Assembly: GCA_035256645.1 (NCBI GenBank)
Contig: DATEXU010000268.1
Coordinates: 1-8,155, forward strand
Reading direction: 5' to 3'
Origin: G026625185 sp035256645
GTDB taxonomy: Bacteria > Desulfobacterota > WTBG01 > JAGOGO01
Length of the DNA: 8,155 nt
A program made the position numbers and the translations under genes. Below the pieces are notes generated by a model, which saw only the letters and a list, made by a program, of their open reading frames with translations, searched no databases and was not told the origin of the DNA. Positions 1 through 5,221 of the stretch are shown piece after piece. Each line of letters begins with the position of its first letter. Position 1 is the stretch's first letter.

Positions 1-81
1 TGTGAAGTAGCGTCAACCGTGGGAGCCCAGAAAGCCTTGGATTTAGTCTATGCTGCCACATTAAAAGAAAAGCAACCTTAG
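1..81 (+). CDS. 3' end of an unrecognised gene (partial)
   Basis: Frame 1 is open from the first base for 26 codons and ends in TAG at 79-81; the other two plus frames hit stops within the first nine bases. The residues (Cys-Glu-Val-Ala-Ser-Thr-Val-Gly-Ala-Gln-Lys, then an aliphatic Leu-Asp-Leu-Val-Tyr-Ala-Ala stretch and a Lys/Glu-rich tail) look like an amphipathic C-terminal helix of a soluble protein. Too little remains to name a family. It would converge on the small membrane protein gene at 148-381. No rho-independent terminator is visible in the 66 bases between them. It could also be chance, since 26 open codons are not significant on their own. Confidence 0.4.
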   Translation, partial: CEVASTVGAQKALDLVYAATLKEKQP

Positions 82-147
82 CGTTAGTCCTCGGCGCTCT
101 GCATCACCTAAAAACAAGCAACGGCGGGTAATGATTGGATAAATTTG

Positions 148-381
148 TTAAGAATTGCGCTCTCTTTTTCCCTTGAGGTTTTCCCAAAAAATTTTAACCG
201 CGGGCACCAGGATAAAGGCAATTAAAACATAGACCGCCATAATAAAGACCAGACCAACCATAAAGCCCAGAATAAACACAAAGGGGTTCCCTGCTTTAAT
301 TGCCATGCAAATACCACAGGCTATTCCAAAAGGTAACGCAAGCCAAAATGAAATTGCAGCAAAGCCTCTTCGAAAATCCAT
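148..381 (-). CDS. small two-helix inner-membrane protein, hypothetical
   Basis: This 77-residue protein is almost entirely hydrophobic. Predicted membrane helices lie at about residues 7-28 and 34-63, joined by a short Lys-Ala-Gly-Asn-Pro turn. The C-terminal tail (about 64-77) is rich in Lys, Arg and Glu. A good Shine-Dalgarno AGAGGA (391-396) stands 9 bases before the ATG, which supports this start and argues that the gene is real. The family is not recognised. It lies 189 bp beyond the end of the PqiC-like lipoprotein gene on the same strand, so it may be a separate unit or a distal member of the mla operon. No clear terminator separates them. Glycines (residues 19, 23, 31, 39, 43) suggest close helix packing. 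Function unknown. Confidence 0.7.
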   Translation of the reverse strand: MDFRRGFAAISFWLALPFGIACGICMAIKAGNPFVFILGFMVGLVFIMAVYVLIAFILVPAVKIFWENLKGKRERNS

Positions 382-570
382 TGATTGTGTTCCTCTTAAC
401 CTTACTTTTTTATGAGCGTCTCCTGAATCCGCAATCCGATCGCCATCTCTTATACCTTATCAAGATATATCAGTGTTCAGGGCAAGATAGTTTTTTGGTA
501 TCAGTAAAATCATTCCTGCGCCTGTAGTTCGTTCGAGTTTATCCTGCCATTCTCAGTCCCTGTCCTCTCG

Positions 571-1197
571 TTAAGGAGCCTCAACTTTCCCAAACGCTTT
601 TATCGCTCCCGCGATTTCCTTGCTCAACCCCGCAATAGCCCGGCTCTGGGCAGATACCAACGCTTCATACCCTTGCGCGCCTGTAGATTCGCTAAGGTCC
701 GATTTTCTCGTGAGCAGCTCCTTCTTACCCCCATCGCCAAAAACACTCCAACGGGCACTCAACTCTGCGTTTTCCCCGAGCTCACCATCAAAACGAACAA
801 CAGTTACTATAACCTGGTAATCAAACGATGTCATTTTTCCCCAGGGAAAGACGATGACCCGATCCGTTCCCAAGGCTTTCGAGAGACACTCCGTCAGCAC
901 CCGGGAAAAGTTATCCCGGAGAGGTTCTGCCCACCGGTCGAACTCAGCCAGCTTAAGCTCGCTTGTCTTTGTAGTGGTTACGATTTGGGGACGGTCAAGG
1001 TATTTGGGGAGCATGACCGGACCCACACAAATCGCAAGGCTCTGCCCGGTGGTAGCAGCTTGCTTGTCCTTCTCCATGCCCGGCATGGATTGCAAGAGAT
1101 AGAATCGCGACGGTTGTGTGTGGCCACATCCGATAAGGAGCACACCCCAAACAAAAAATATTATGAGTCCTATCGAAAAACTAAATCTTCTCTTCAT
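571..1197 (-). CDS. PqiC/DUF330-like outer-membrane lipoprotein, ABC transport auxiliary component
   Basis: About 208 residues. The N-terminus is a lipoprotein signal: basic Lys-Arg-Arg, a hydrophobic core (about 5-22), then lipobox Leu-Ile-Gly-Cys with the lipidated Cys at residue 24. Gly at +2 is not an inner-membrane retention signal, so export to the outer membrane is expected. The mature part shows hallmarks of the PqiC/DUF330 auxiliary lipoprotein family: Ser-Arg-Phe-Tyr-Leu-Leu just after the Cys, Val-Gly-Pro-Val-x-Leu-Pro-x-Tyr-Leu-Asp-Arg-Pro-Gln-Ile-Val, and Glu-Phe-Asp-Arg-Trp-Ala-Glu-Pro-Leu. In E. coli PqiC is the outer-membrane partner of the MCE protein PqiB. Here the partner is very likely the adjacent MlaD-type protein. 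An ATG at 1218, inside mlaD, is in frame, but the AGGAGG at 1206-1211 fits the ATG at 1197 (8-base spacing), which also starts the typical signal peptide. The gene begins one base after the mlaD stop, so translation is probably coupled. Confidence 0.93.
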   Translation of the reverse strand: MKRRFSFSIGLIIFFVWGVLLIGCGHTQPSRFYLLQSMPGMEKDKQAATTGQSLAICVGPVMLPKYLDRPQIVTTTKTSELKLAEFDRWAEPLRDNFSRVLTECLSKALGTDRVIVFPWGKMTSFDYQVIVTVVRFDGELGENAELSARWSVFGDGGKKELLTRKSDLSESTGAQGYEALVSAQSRAIAGLSKEIAGAIKAFGKVEAP

Positions 1198-1198
1198 A

Positions 1199-2152
1199 TC
1201 ATTTTCCTCCTGAATCATCTTTCCCGCGGATTAACGCTTCCGGGTGTTGGTCTAAATACTCAGCCGTCACTCGAAGGGAACGTGCTGCATCAGAAATCTG
1301 TTCGAGTGCTTCGCCCATTTGGTAACGCAATGAAGATGCATCTCCAGTCACACCTTCAACGGCGGCAAGTGTTTTTTGAGCTTGCTCAAGAGCCGCTTTG
1401 GCAGCCTTAAAGCTTTCCTGGATGTTTGCTGACATCGGATTTACCTGCTTATTTAAATTGTGAACCAAACTCTGTAATCCCTTTAGGGTCGCATTTAAAG
1501 AACGTACGTTCTCTTCCGTTTGAGGAGAATTTACCAGGCGATCAATCCCTGCCGCGATATCCGTGAGCCGCTTAACAAATTCGTCGATGGGAAGTTCGTC
1601 AAACTTGCTGATGAATTTGCTGAGTGTCAGCTGCAGCTTTTCCATATCTGACGGGATGGTAGGGAGTTCCGGAACGTTTGGTTCAGTGCCCAGCAAGGTA
1701 AGCGGAGCATCAGGATAAAAGTCAAACTCGATTTCCAGTAGGCCGGTCACCAAGCTTTGCAGTTGAAGCTGGGCGCGGAGACCTTTTTTAGCCACCAAAT
1801 TTTGAAGAATTTTTTCCCGCTCAAAGCTTGAGATAATCTTATCCAAGGTTTTTTCTTCAGCGACCGGCGTAAGCCAACCGGGGGTAGTTTTTATATAGAC
1901 TGCTATACTCAGAGCATAGTCACGGGGATCAATGCGAGCTTTAATATCCGTAACCTGCCCAACCTTCACCCCACGGAAGCTAACCGGCGCACCGACATTG
2001 AGCCCTTTCACCGACCCCCTAAAAAAAAGCACATACGTTTTACTCTCGGAAAAAAACTGACCGGTTCCGAAAAGTAAAATCCCGATCACCACCAGCGTCA
2101 GGGCGCCAACCACAAAAGCCCCGATTAAGGTCTTGCTCGCTTGTTTACTCAT
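1199..2152 (-). CDS. mlaD: MlaD-type MCE-domain protein, periplasmic lipid-binding subunit
   Basis: This 317-residue protein has an uncleaved N-terminal membrane helix (about 9-31). A single MCE domain follows from about residue 38, with the typical Arg-Gly-Ser-Val-x-Gly-Leu-x-Val-Gly-Ala-Pro-Val-x-Phe-Arg-Gly-Val-x-Val-Gly core at 45-65. After the domain comes a long, mostly helical region (about 165-295). The tail motif at 299-311 (Tyr-Leu-Asp-x-His-Pro-Glu-Ala-Leu-Ile-Arg-Gly-Lys) is, from memory, common at the end of PqiB-like MCE proteins. E. coli MlaD is much shorter (about 180 residues), so the helical extension is the notable difference. It may form a tube or needle toward the outer membrane, as in PqiB. 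MCE proteins form hexameric rings on the MlaE-MlaF complex and carry lipids between the membranes. AAAGAGG (2159-2165) stands 6 bases before the ATG. The gene follows mlaF after a 164-bp repeat-filled gap and abuts the lipoprotein gene. Confidence 0.95.
   Translation of the reverse strand: MSKQASKTLIGAFVVGALTLVVIGILLFGTGQFFSESKTYVLFFRGSVKGLNVGAPVSFRGVKVGQVTDIKARIDPRDYALSIAVYIKTTPGWLTPVAEEKTLDKIISSFEREKILQNLVAKKGLRAQLQLQSLVTGLLEIEFDFYPDAPLTLLGTEPNVPELPTIPSDMEKLQLTLSKFISKFDELPIDEFVKRLTDIAAGIDRLVNSPQTEENVRSLNATLKGLQSLVHNLNKQVNPMSANIQESFKAAKAALEQAQKTLAAVEGVTGDASSLRYQMGEALEQISDAARSLRVTAEYLDQHPEALIRGKDDSGGK
1206..1211 (-). promoter_or_regulatory. Shine-Dalgarno deciding the start of the PqiC-like lipoprotein
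   Basis: A perfect AGGAGG lies in the last codons of mlaD (the Ser-Gly-Gly codons), 8 bases before the ATG at 1197. It lies downstream of the alternative in-frame ATG at 1218, so it selects the shorter protein. Because mlaD ends at 1199, ribosomes finishing mlaD can reinitiate here. Confidence 0.85.
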
Positions 2153-2201
2153 ACTTAACCTCTTTAATGTTATTCATCGATAACTATGACGTCAAATCAA
2201 G

Positions 2202-2277
2202 GTCGAAAAGTCGCAAGGTCACAAAGTCACAAATGAGGGGGAAGGGTCGCAAAGTTGCAGGGTCAAAAGGTTATTTT
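2202..2277 (+). repeat. octamer repeat array, GTC-oriented half, in the mlaF-mlaD gap
   Basis: GTC or GTT recurs exactly every 8 bases in two blocks. The first block has GTC at 2202, 2210, 2218 and 2226 (units GTCGAAAA, GTCGCAAG, GTCACAAA, GTCACAAA). A 12-base spacer (2234-2245) precedes the second block, with GTC/GTT at 2246, 2254, 2262 and 2270 (GTCGCAAA, GTTGCAGG, GTCAAAAG, GTTATTTT). The units are the reverse complement type of the GAC octamers at 2280-2327, so the two halves form a large imperfect inverted repeat. Its left end lies about 37 bases upstream of the mlaD Shine-Dalgarno. Confidence 0.85.
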
Positions 2278-2279
2278 TT

Positions 2280-2327
2280 TACTCTTCGACTCTGAGACTC
2301 TTAGACTTTTAGACTTTTAGACTTTTT
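2280..2327 (+). repeat. octamer repeat array, GAC-oriented half, overlapping the 3' end of mlaF
   Basis: There are six consecutive octamers: TACTCTTC, GACTCTGA, GACTCTTA, GACTTTTA, GACTTTTA, GACTTTTT. GAC recurs at 2288, 2296, 2304, 2312 and 2320. The array crosses the mlaF stop: the stop TAA (TTA at 2317-2319 on the plus strand) is the last three bases of the unit at 2312-2319, and the final Lys-Val codons come from the unit at 2320-2327. GACTTTT blocks here are perfectly complementary to AAAAGTC at 2206-2212, so transcript pairing across the gap is possible. Confidence 0.88.
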
Positions 2328-3084
2328 GTTCCCCCCGGGTCAGAAACCTTCGAACAATTGGATTCTGGGACTCTTCAAGCAATTTCCTTGGATTCCCCCT
2401 GGCAATTATGGTCTTCGCCTCTGCATCGAGATAAATGGAATTATTGCCAATGGCAAAAATACTTGCCAGTTCGTGGGTAACCACGACAATGGTTGATCCG
2501 AGACTCTCCCGGATTTCCAGAACCAGATCATCCAAAAGCCGGGCGCTAATAGGATCAAGCCCCGCCGAAAGCTCATCAAAAAAGAGAATTTCCGGGTCCA
2601 GGGCCATGGCTCGCGCCAGGCCGGCACGTTTCCGCATGCCGCCGCTAATCTCGGAAGGATAAAAATCCTCAAACCCTTTAAGCCCTACCAGAGAAAGTTT
2701 GAGGGAAGCGATTTCCCGAATCGCCGCCTCGTTTAAATCGGTGTACTCCCGCAAAGGAAGAGCTATGTTTTCAGCCAGGGTCATCGAACTCCAGAGCGCA
2801 CCGCTTTGGTAAAGGATACCAATCTGTCGCATGATTCGTTCCTGCTCTTCTTTATCGCTCTCCCAAAAACTTACCTCGCCATAAAAGACCTGGCCGCGAG
2901 CGGGTTCTTTTAATCCCACCAGGTGCCGCATCAGGGTGGTCTTACCGCATCCGCTCCCCCCCATAATAATAAAGATATCTCCCCGGTTCACAACAAAGTT
3001 CATGTCCCGCTGGAGCACAAAGTCACCGTAAGCCATAGTGAGATCTTTGACAATTATGTGGGGTACAGGTACAGGTTGATTCAT
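2317..3084 (-). CDS. mlaF: MlaF-type ABC transporter ATPase
   Basis: A 255-residue nucleotide-binding subunit with every core motif: Walker A Gly-Gly-Ser-Gly-Cys-Gly-Lys-Thr at 42-49 (Lys48), Q-loop Gln93, signature Ser-Gly-Gly-Met-Arg at 147-151, Walker B Ile-Leu-Phe-Phe-Asp-Glu at 166-171 with catalytic Glu171, D-loop Ser-Ala-Gly-Leu-Asp at 173-177, and switch His204. The signature Ser-Gly-Gly-Met and the Asp-Glu-Leu-Ser-Ala-Gly-Leu-Asp-Pro string are typical of the MlaF/Ttg2A/Mkl branch. It powers lipid movement through MlaE at the cytoplasmic face. Length is normal for the family. The ATG has no clear Shine-Dalgarno, but the first beta strand (Ile-Ile-Val-Lys-Asp-Leu) begins at residue 10, so a later start would damage the fold. 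Its last two codons and stop lie in an octamer repeat. It follows mlaE after a 76-bp gap. Confidence 0.98.
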   Translation of the reverse strand: MNQPVPVPHIIVKDLTMAYGDFVLQRDMNFVVNRGDIFIIMGGSGCGKTTLMRHLVGLKEPARGQVFYGEVSFWESDKEEQERIMRQIGILYQSGALWSSMTLAENIALPLREYTDLNEAAIREIASLKLSLVGLKGFEDFYPSEISGGMRKRAGLARAMALDPEILFFDELSAGLDPISARLLDDLVLEIRESLGSTIVVVTHELASIFAIGNNSIYLDAEAKTIIARGNPRKLLEESQNPIVRRFLTRGEQKV

Positions 3085-3131
3085 AGATTTATTCAGAGTT
3101 CACTGATTGCCGTGTTATCTTAAGTCATAAG

Positions 3132-3169
3132 GACCCTTCGACCCTTTGACTTTTCGATTTTTAGATTCC
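3132..3169 (+). repeat. second octamer repeat array, overlapping the 3' end of mlaE
   Basis: GAC/GAT recurs every 8 bases at 3132, 3140, 3148, 3156 and 3164 (units GACCCTTC, GACCCTTT, GACTTTTC, GATTTTTA, then partial GATTCC). It is the same family as the array at 2280-2327. The mlaE stop (TTA at 3161-3163, TAA on the coding strand) is the last three bases of the GATTTTTA unit, the same position that the mlaF stop occupies in its own array. Confidence 0.8.
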
Positions 3170-4315
3170 AAGCACCTCACAGATCAGCGTAATAATCGCG
3201 GTTGCTATCACAATGCACACAATACCCGTTACCACAGCGGACGTTGTGGCTTGGCCAACAGCGGAAGCGCTCCGGCCACACTGCATGCCCCGAAGACAGC
3301 CAGACAAGGCAACCAGAACGCCAAAAACGCCACCGTGAAAAATTCCGATCCAAAGGTTTGTTAGGGTCACTGCGGACTGCGTCTCATTAATATACTCCAT
3401 CAGATTCAAATTCAGCATACCCACCCCGACAATTAAGCCACCCAGCAATCCCATCAGGTCGGCATAAAGGCACAGGAGCGGCATCATGAGCATTAAAGCC
3501 AGCATACGCGGCAGCACCAGAAATTCCATCGGAGGAATACCTAAGGTTCGCAGCGCGTCAATCTCTTCGTTTACCTGCATGGTGCCTAATTCGCCGGCAA
3601 AAGCGGCCCCGGTTCGGCCCGCCATAATAACCCCCGTCATGACTGCCCCCAGCACCCGGACCATCCCGATACCCACCAGGTCAGCAACATAAATCTGGGC
3701 TCCAAACATGCGCAGCTGCACCGCACCCACAAAGGCAAGGATCAGACCAACGAGAAGGCTGATCAAAGAGACAATAGGAAGCGCCTGAACGCCGGTTTGC
3801 TGAAGGATTACCCAAAGATCCTGTCGCTGGAACCGGGCTTTTCCGGTAAACAACTTCAGGAATGCCATAAACGCTTCCCCAATAAAAGCCAAAACCTCCG
3901 GTAAAGACCGGCCCAGTTCAATGGTTGCCGTTCCTACCCGGCTCAAAAAAGGTTCCTGGGTGGTTTCCTTGCGCGCACCTGCCCGCTCTGGAACTGCGGA
4001 GGCAAGAGCTAATAATCGCTGTACCCCATGCGGGAGACCGGTCTTATCTACCATGAGGGTTCTCTGAGAGCACTGGTCGATCACCTTAATGAGAAACGCT
4101 AAGAGGCCGCTATCCCAGCCTGTAAGGTTTTGGGTATCAAAAGCAATACGCCGAATAGTTGATGATGCTTCCATTCCCTCTATCACCTTTTCTGCCGGAG
4201 GAAGGGCATTCCCCATTTTCCAACTTCCGGAAAAGCTTATGAGCAACGCATCGTGAGTCGGTTGACTCAGGTTTAATTCACCTCGGCCGGCGTTTTCGAA
4301 GTTTGCGTTCTTCAT
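3161..4315 (-). CDS. mlaE: MlaE-type lipid ABC permease with N-terminal STAS (MlaB-like) domain
   Basis: This 384-residue protein is longer than the roughly 260-residue E. coli MlaE because of an added N-terminal soluble domain. Residues about 20-105 fit a STAS fold, with Arg-Ile-Ala-Phe-Asp followed by Trp-Asp-Ser-Gly-Leu at 67-71, the place of the usual Asp-Ser-x-Gly STAS loop. The permease follows: an amphipathic stretch (about 135-160), then about five to six hydrophobic segments between residues 176 and 382. The family-defining cytoplasmic loop is present: Gly-Arg-Thr-Gly-Ala-Ala-Phe-Ala-Gly-Glu-Leu-Gly-Thr-Met at 232-245 and Asn-Glu-Glu-Ile-Asp-Ala-Leu-Arg-Thr-Leu-Gly-Ile at 249-260, expected to contact MlaF. 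In E. coli the STAS protein MlaB is separate and regulates MlaF; here it is built in. AGGA (4322-4325) stands 6 bases before the ATG. First gene of the operon. Confidence 0.97.
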   Translation of the reverse strand: MKNANFENAGRGELNLSQPTHDALLISFSGSWKMGNALPPAEKVIEGMEASSTIRRIAFDTQNLTGWDSGLLAFLIKVIDQCSQRTLMVDKTGLPHGVQRLLALASAVPERAGARKETTQEPFLSRVGTATIELGRSLPEVLAFIGEAFMAFLKLFTGKARFQRQDLWVILQQTGVQALPIVSLISLLVGLILAFVGAVQLRMFGAQIYVADLVGIGMVRVLGAVMTGVIMAGRTGAAFAGELGTMQVNEEIDALRTLGIPPMEFLVLPRMLALMLMMPLLCLYADLMGLLGGLIVGVGMLNLNLMEYINETQSAVTLTNLWIGIFHGGVFGVLVALSGCLRGMQCGRSASAVGQATTSAVVTGIVCIVIATAIITLICEVLGI

Positions 4316-4355
4316 TGATTGTCCTGATTAATTTTTCAATGATTTCTGCTTGCTC

Positions 4356-4361
4356 ATTATA
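4356..4361 (-). promoter_or_regulatory. candidate -10 box of the mla operon
   Basis: On the minus strand these bases read TATAAT, a perfect sigma-70 type -10, about 40 bases upstream of the mlaE ATG, giving a short leader. The -35 region at 16-18 bp spacing (TGGTTT-like) is poor, and a TG lies one base too far upstream for a standard extended -10. In AT-rich DNA a TATAAT can occur by chance, so this is only a candidate. Confidence 0.3.
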
Positions 4362-4559
4362 AACATTACAACATTTTGAAACCATTATTTTTTCTATCCT
4401 CAGAAATAATCAATACTTCAAAATGCATAGCCTTTAAATTGGCAAGAGACTTTTGGTTGATTTTTTCCCTAATATTTTAATATACTACCTGCGGAAAAAG
4501 TGCAAATACAATTACCCAGAGGTTATGGTATCAAATTTTTATGGAAAAATTCAGCTGCT

Positions 4560-4676
4560 TTAATGTGCTTTTTGTAACAACTCTTTTTCTCTGTAAATGA
4601 GCACGGCACCCCTCTTGCGAAAAGCAAAGGATCTTCCGTCCCATTCATCTATACTTCCATGATTACCTTTTATCAT
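4560..4676 (-). CDS. possible 38-residue small protein
   Basis: A minus-strand ATG at 4676 opens 38 codons ending in TAA at 4560-4562. The peptide is highly charged, with a Gly-Ser-Ile-Asp-Glu-Trp-Asp-Gly-Arg-Ser start and a Phe-Arg-Lys-Arg-Gly-Ala-Val-Leu-Ile-Tyr-Arg-Glu-Lys-Glu middle, more protein-like than the low-complexity sequence usually translated from AT-rich spacers. The alternation around Ala-Val-Leu-Ile-Tyr looks like a short beta strand followed by a Leu/Lys helix. An in-frame TAA lies six bases before the ATG, so it cannot start further upstream, and no Shine-Dalgarno is visible. It could be a small gene, a decayed remnant, or chance. No family is recognised. Confidence 0.25.
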   Translation of the reverse strand: MIKGNHGSIDEWDGRSFAFRKRGAVLIYREKELLQKAH

Positions 4677-4750
4677 TTTTTATTCATAATAGGATGGAAA
4701 TAAGGTATTATATAAATAGGGCCATAATTGAGAAGACATATCGTCCAAAA

Positions 4751-4800
4751 AATCTCCCCAAACCCCCATTTTATAAAGGATGGGGAGGGAAGGTTCCCCC
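4751..4800. repeat. C/G-rich hairpin, possible MITE-like intergenic repeat
   Basis: A run of C-rich blocks (TCTCCCC, ACCCCC) turns into G-rich blocks (GGATGGGGAGGG) around an AT centre, then ends in TTCCCCC. The clearest stem pairs CCCCAT (4764-4769) with ATGGGG (4780-4785) around a 10-base loop. The composition contrasts sharply with the AT-rich surroundings. From memory, hairpins of this style (CCCC-T-rich-AAAGGGG) occur as dispersed intergenic repeats in several bacterial lineages. Only one copy is in this window, so dispersal is not shown. Confidence 0.45.
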
Positions 4801-4805
4801 GTTGC

Positions 4806-4845
4806 GTCCATACTATTATGGACTGATTTATAAAATATTTTTATA
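4806..4845. repeat. two tandem perfect 7-bp inverted repeats
   Basis: GTCCATA (4806-4812) and TATGGAC (4817-4823) form a perfect 7-bp stem with a 4-base loop. Five bases later TATAAAA (4829-4835) and TTTTATA (4839-4845) form a second perfect stem with a 3-base loop. Read on the plus strand, the first could be a terminator-like hairpin followed by an AT-rich tract; alternatively the pair could be binding sites for a dimeric regulator. No plus-strand gene upstream would need a terminator here. Confidence 0.5.
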
Positions 4846-4956
4846 GCATTCTAACCTTAAGTTGGTTTATTGTAACTTTCAACTAAGCAAATTACCTTAG
4901 ACGATATCCATGGGTTCATTAACACAATGAAAGGATCACCCCTTTGAGGATCAAGA

Positions 4957-5151
4957 ATGACTTATTCTGAATCCAATGGAGACATAGGGCGTTTTGATAT
5001 TTCCAAATGGCTGCTCTGCCGGTTGTATCCCCCTTGTGTTGCTTACCAGTGTCCTGTTTTTTTACCTGTTCGAAGCACTCTATCCGTATATATCTTCCCG
5101 GACATAAAGACTTATCACGTTGCACTCAATATGCCCGATGCCCCTAACTGA
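4957..5151 (+). CDS. doubtful small ORF upstream of the VWA gene
   Basis: A 64-residue frame begins at an ATG with a well-placed Shine-Dalgarno GAGGA (4946-4950, 6 bases upstream), which is its best support. The peptide has no clear domain and is rich in Pro, Tyr and Cys. The +1 frame across its middle (open 4988-5107) encodes a more convincing membrane helix at about 5024-5092 (Cys-Ile-Pro-Leu-Val-Leu-Leu-Thr-Ser-Val-Leu-Phe-Phe-Tyr-Leu). One possibility is a small membrane protein disrupted by a one-base insertion or sequencing error; another is that neither frame is coding. A minus-strand frame over 4919-5125 is no better. It ends 70 bp before the VWA gene, on the same strand. Confidence 0.25.
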   Translation: MTYSESNGDIGRFDISKWLLCRLYPPCVAYQCPVFLPVRSTLSVYIFPDIKTYHVALNMPDAPN

Positions 5152-5221
5152 ACTGTTGGGGAAACCCAAGATAATCATAAAGGTTTTTTACAACCAATCA
5201 CGAGCTGAGGAAAAAAGCTAA

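Larger units (their letters stand above)
4316..5221. other. 906-bp AT-rich divergent intergenic region
   Basis: This spacer separates the minus-strand mla operon from the plus-strand VWA-TPR operon and must hold both promoters. It contains a candidate mla -10 box (4356-4361), an A/T-rich 7-bp inverted repeat (AATTTTT at 4534-4540, AAAAATT at 4545-4551), a 38-codon minus-strand ORF (4560-4676), a C/G-rich hairpin (4751-4800), two tandem perfect inverted repeats (4806-4845), and a doubtful plus-strand ORF (4957-5151). No tRNA, rRNA or CRISPR array was seen. I found no convincing full promoter for the plus-strand operon. Confidence 0.8.

Noticed and set aside
382..570. Terminator for the mla operon downstream of the lipoprotein gene
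   Set aside because: No GC-rich stem followed by a T-run was found on the minus strand; only AT-rich palindromes such as GATATATC.
673..1410. Long plus-strand open frame of 245 codons opposite the lipoprotein and mlaD genes
   Set aside because: It is antisense to two well-supported genes with clear family motifs, has no good ribosome site, and its product resembles no protein family. It is a shadow of the coding bias on the other strand.
2202..2327. CRISPR array
   Set aside because: Units are only 8 bp, contiguous and without unique spacers; this is a short tandem-type array.
4441..4460. Possible sigma-54 promoter (TGGCAAGAGACTTTTGG)
   Set aside because: The -24 GG is present, but the required GC of the -12 element is missing at the correct 10-bp distance.
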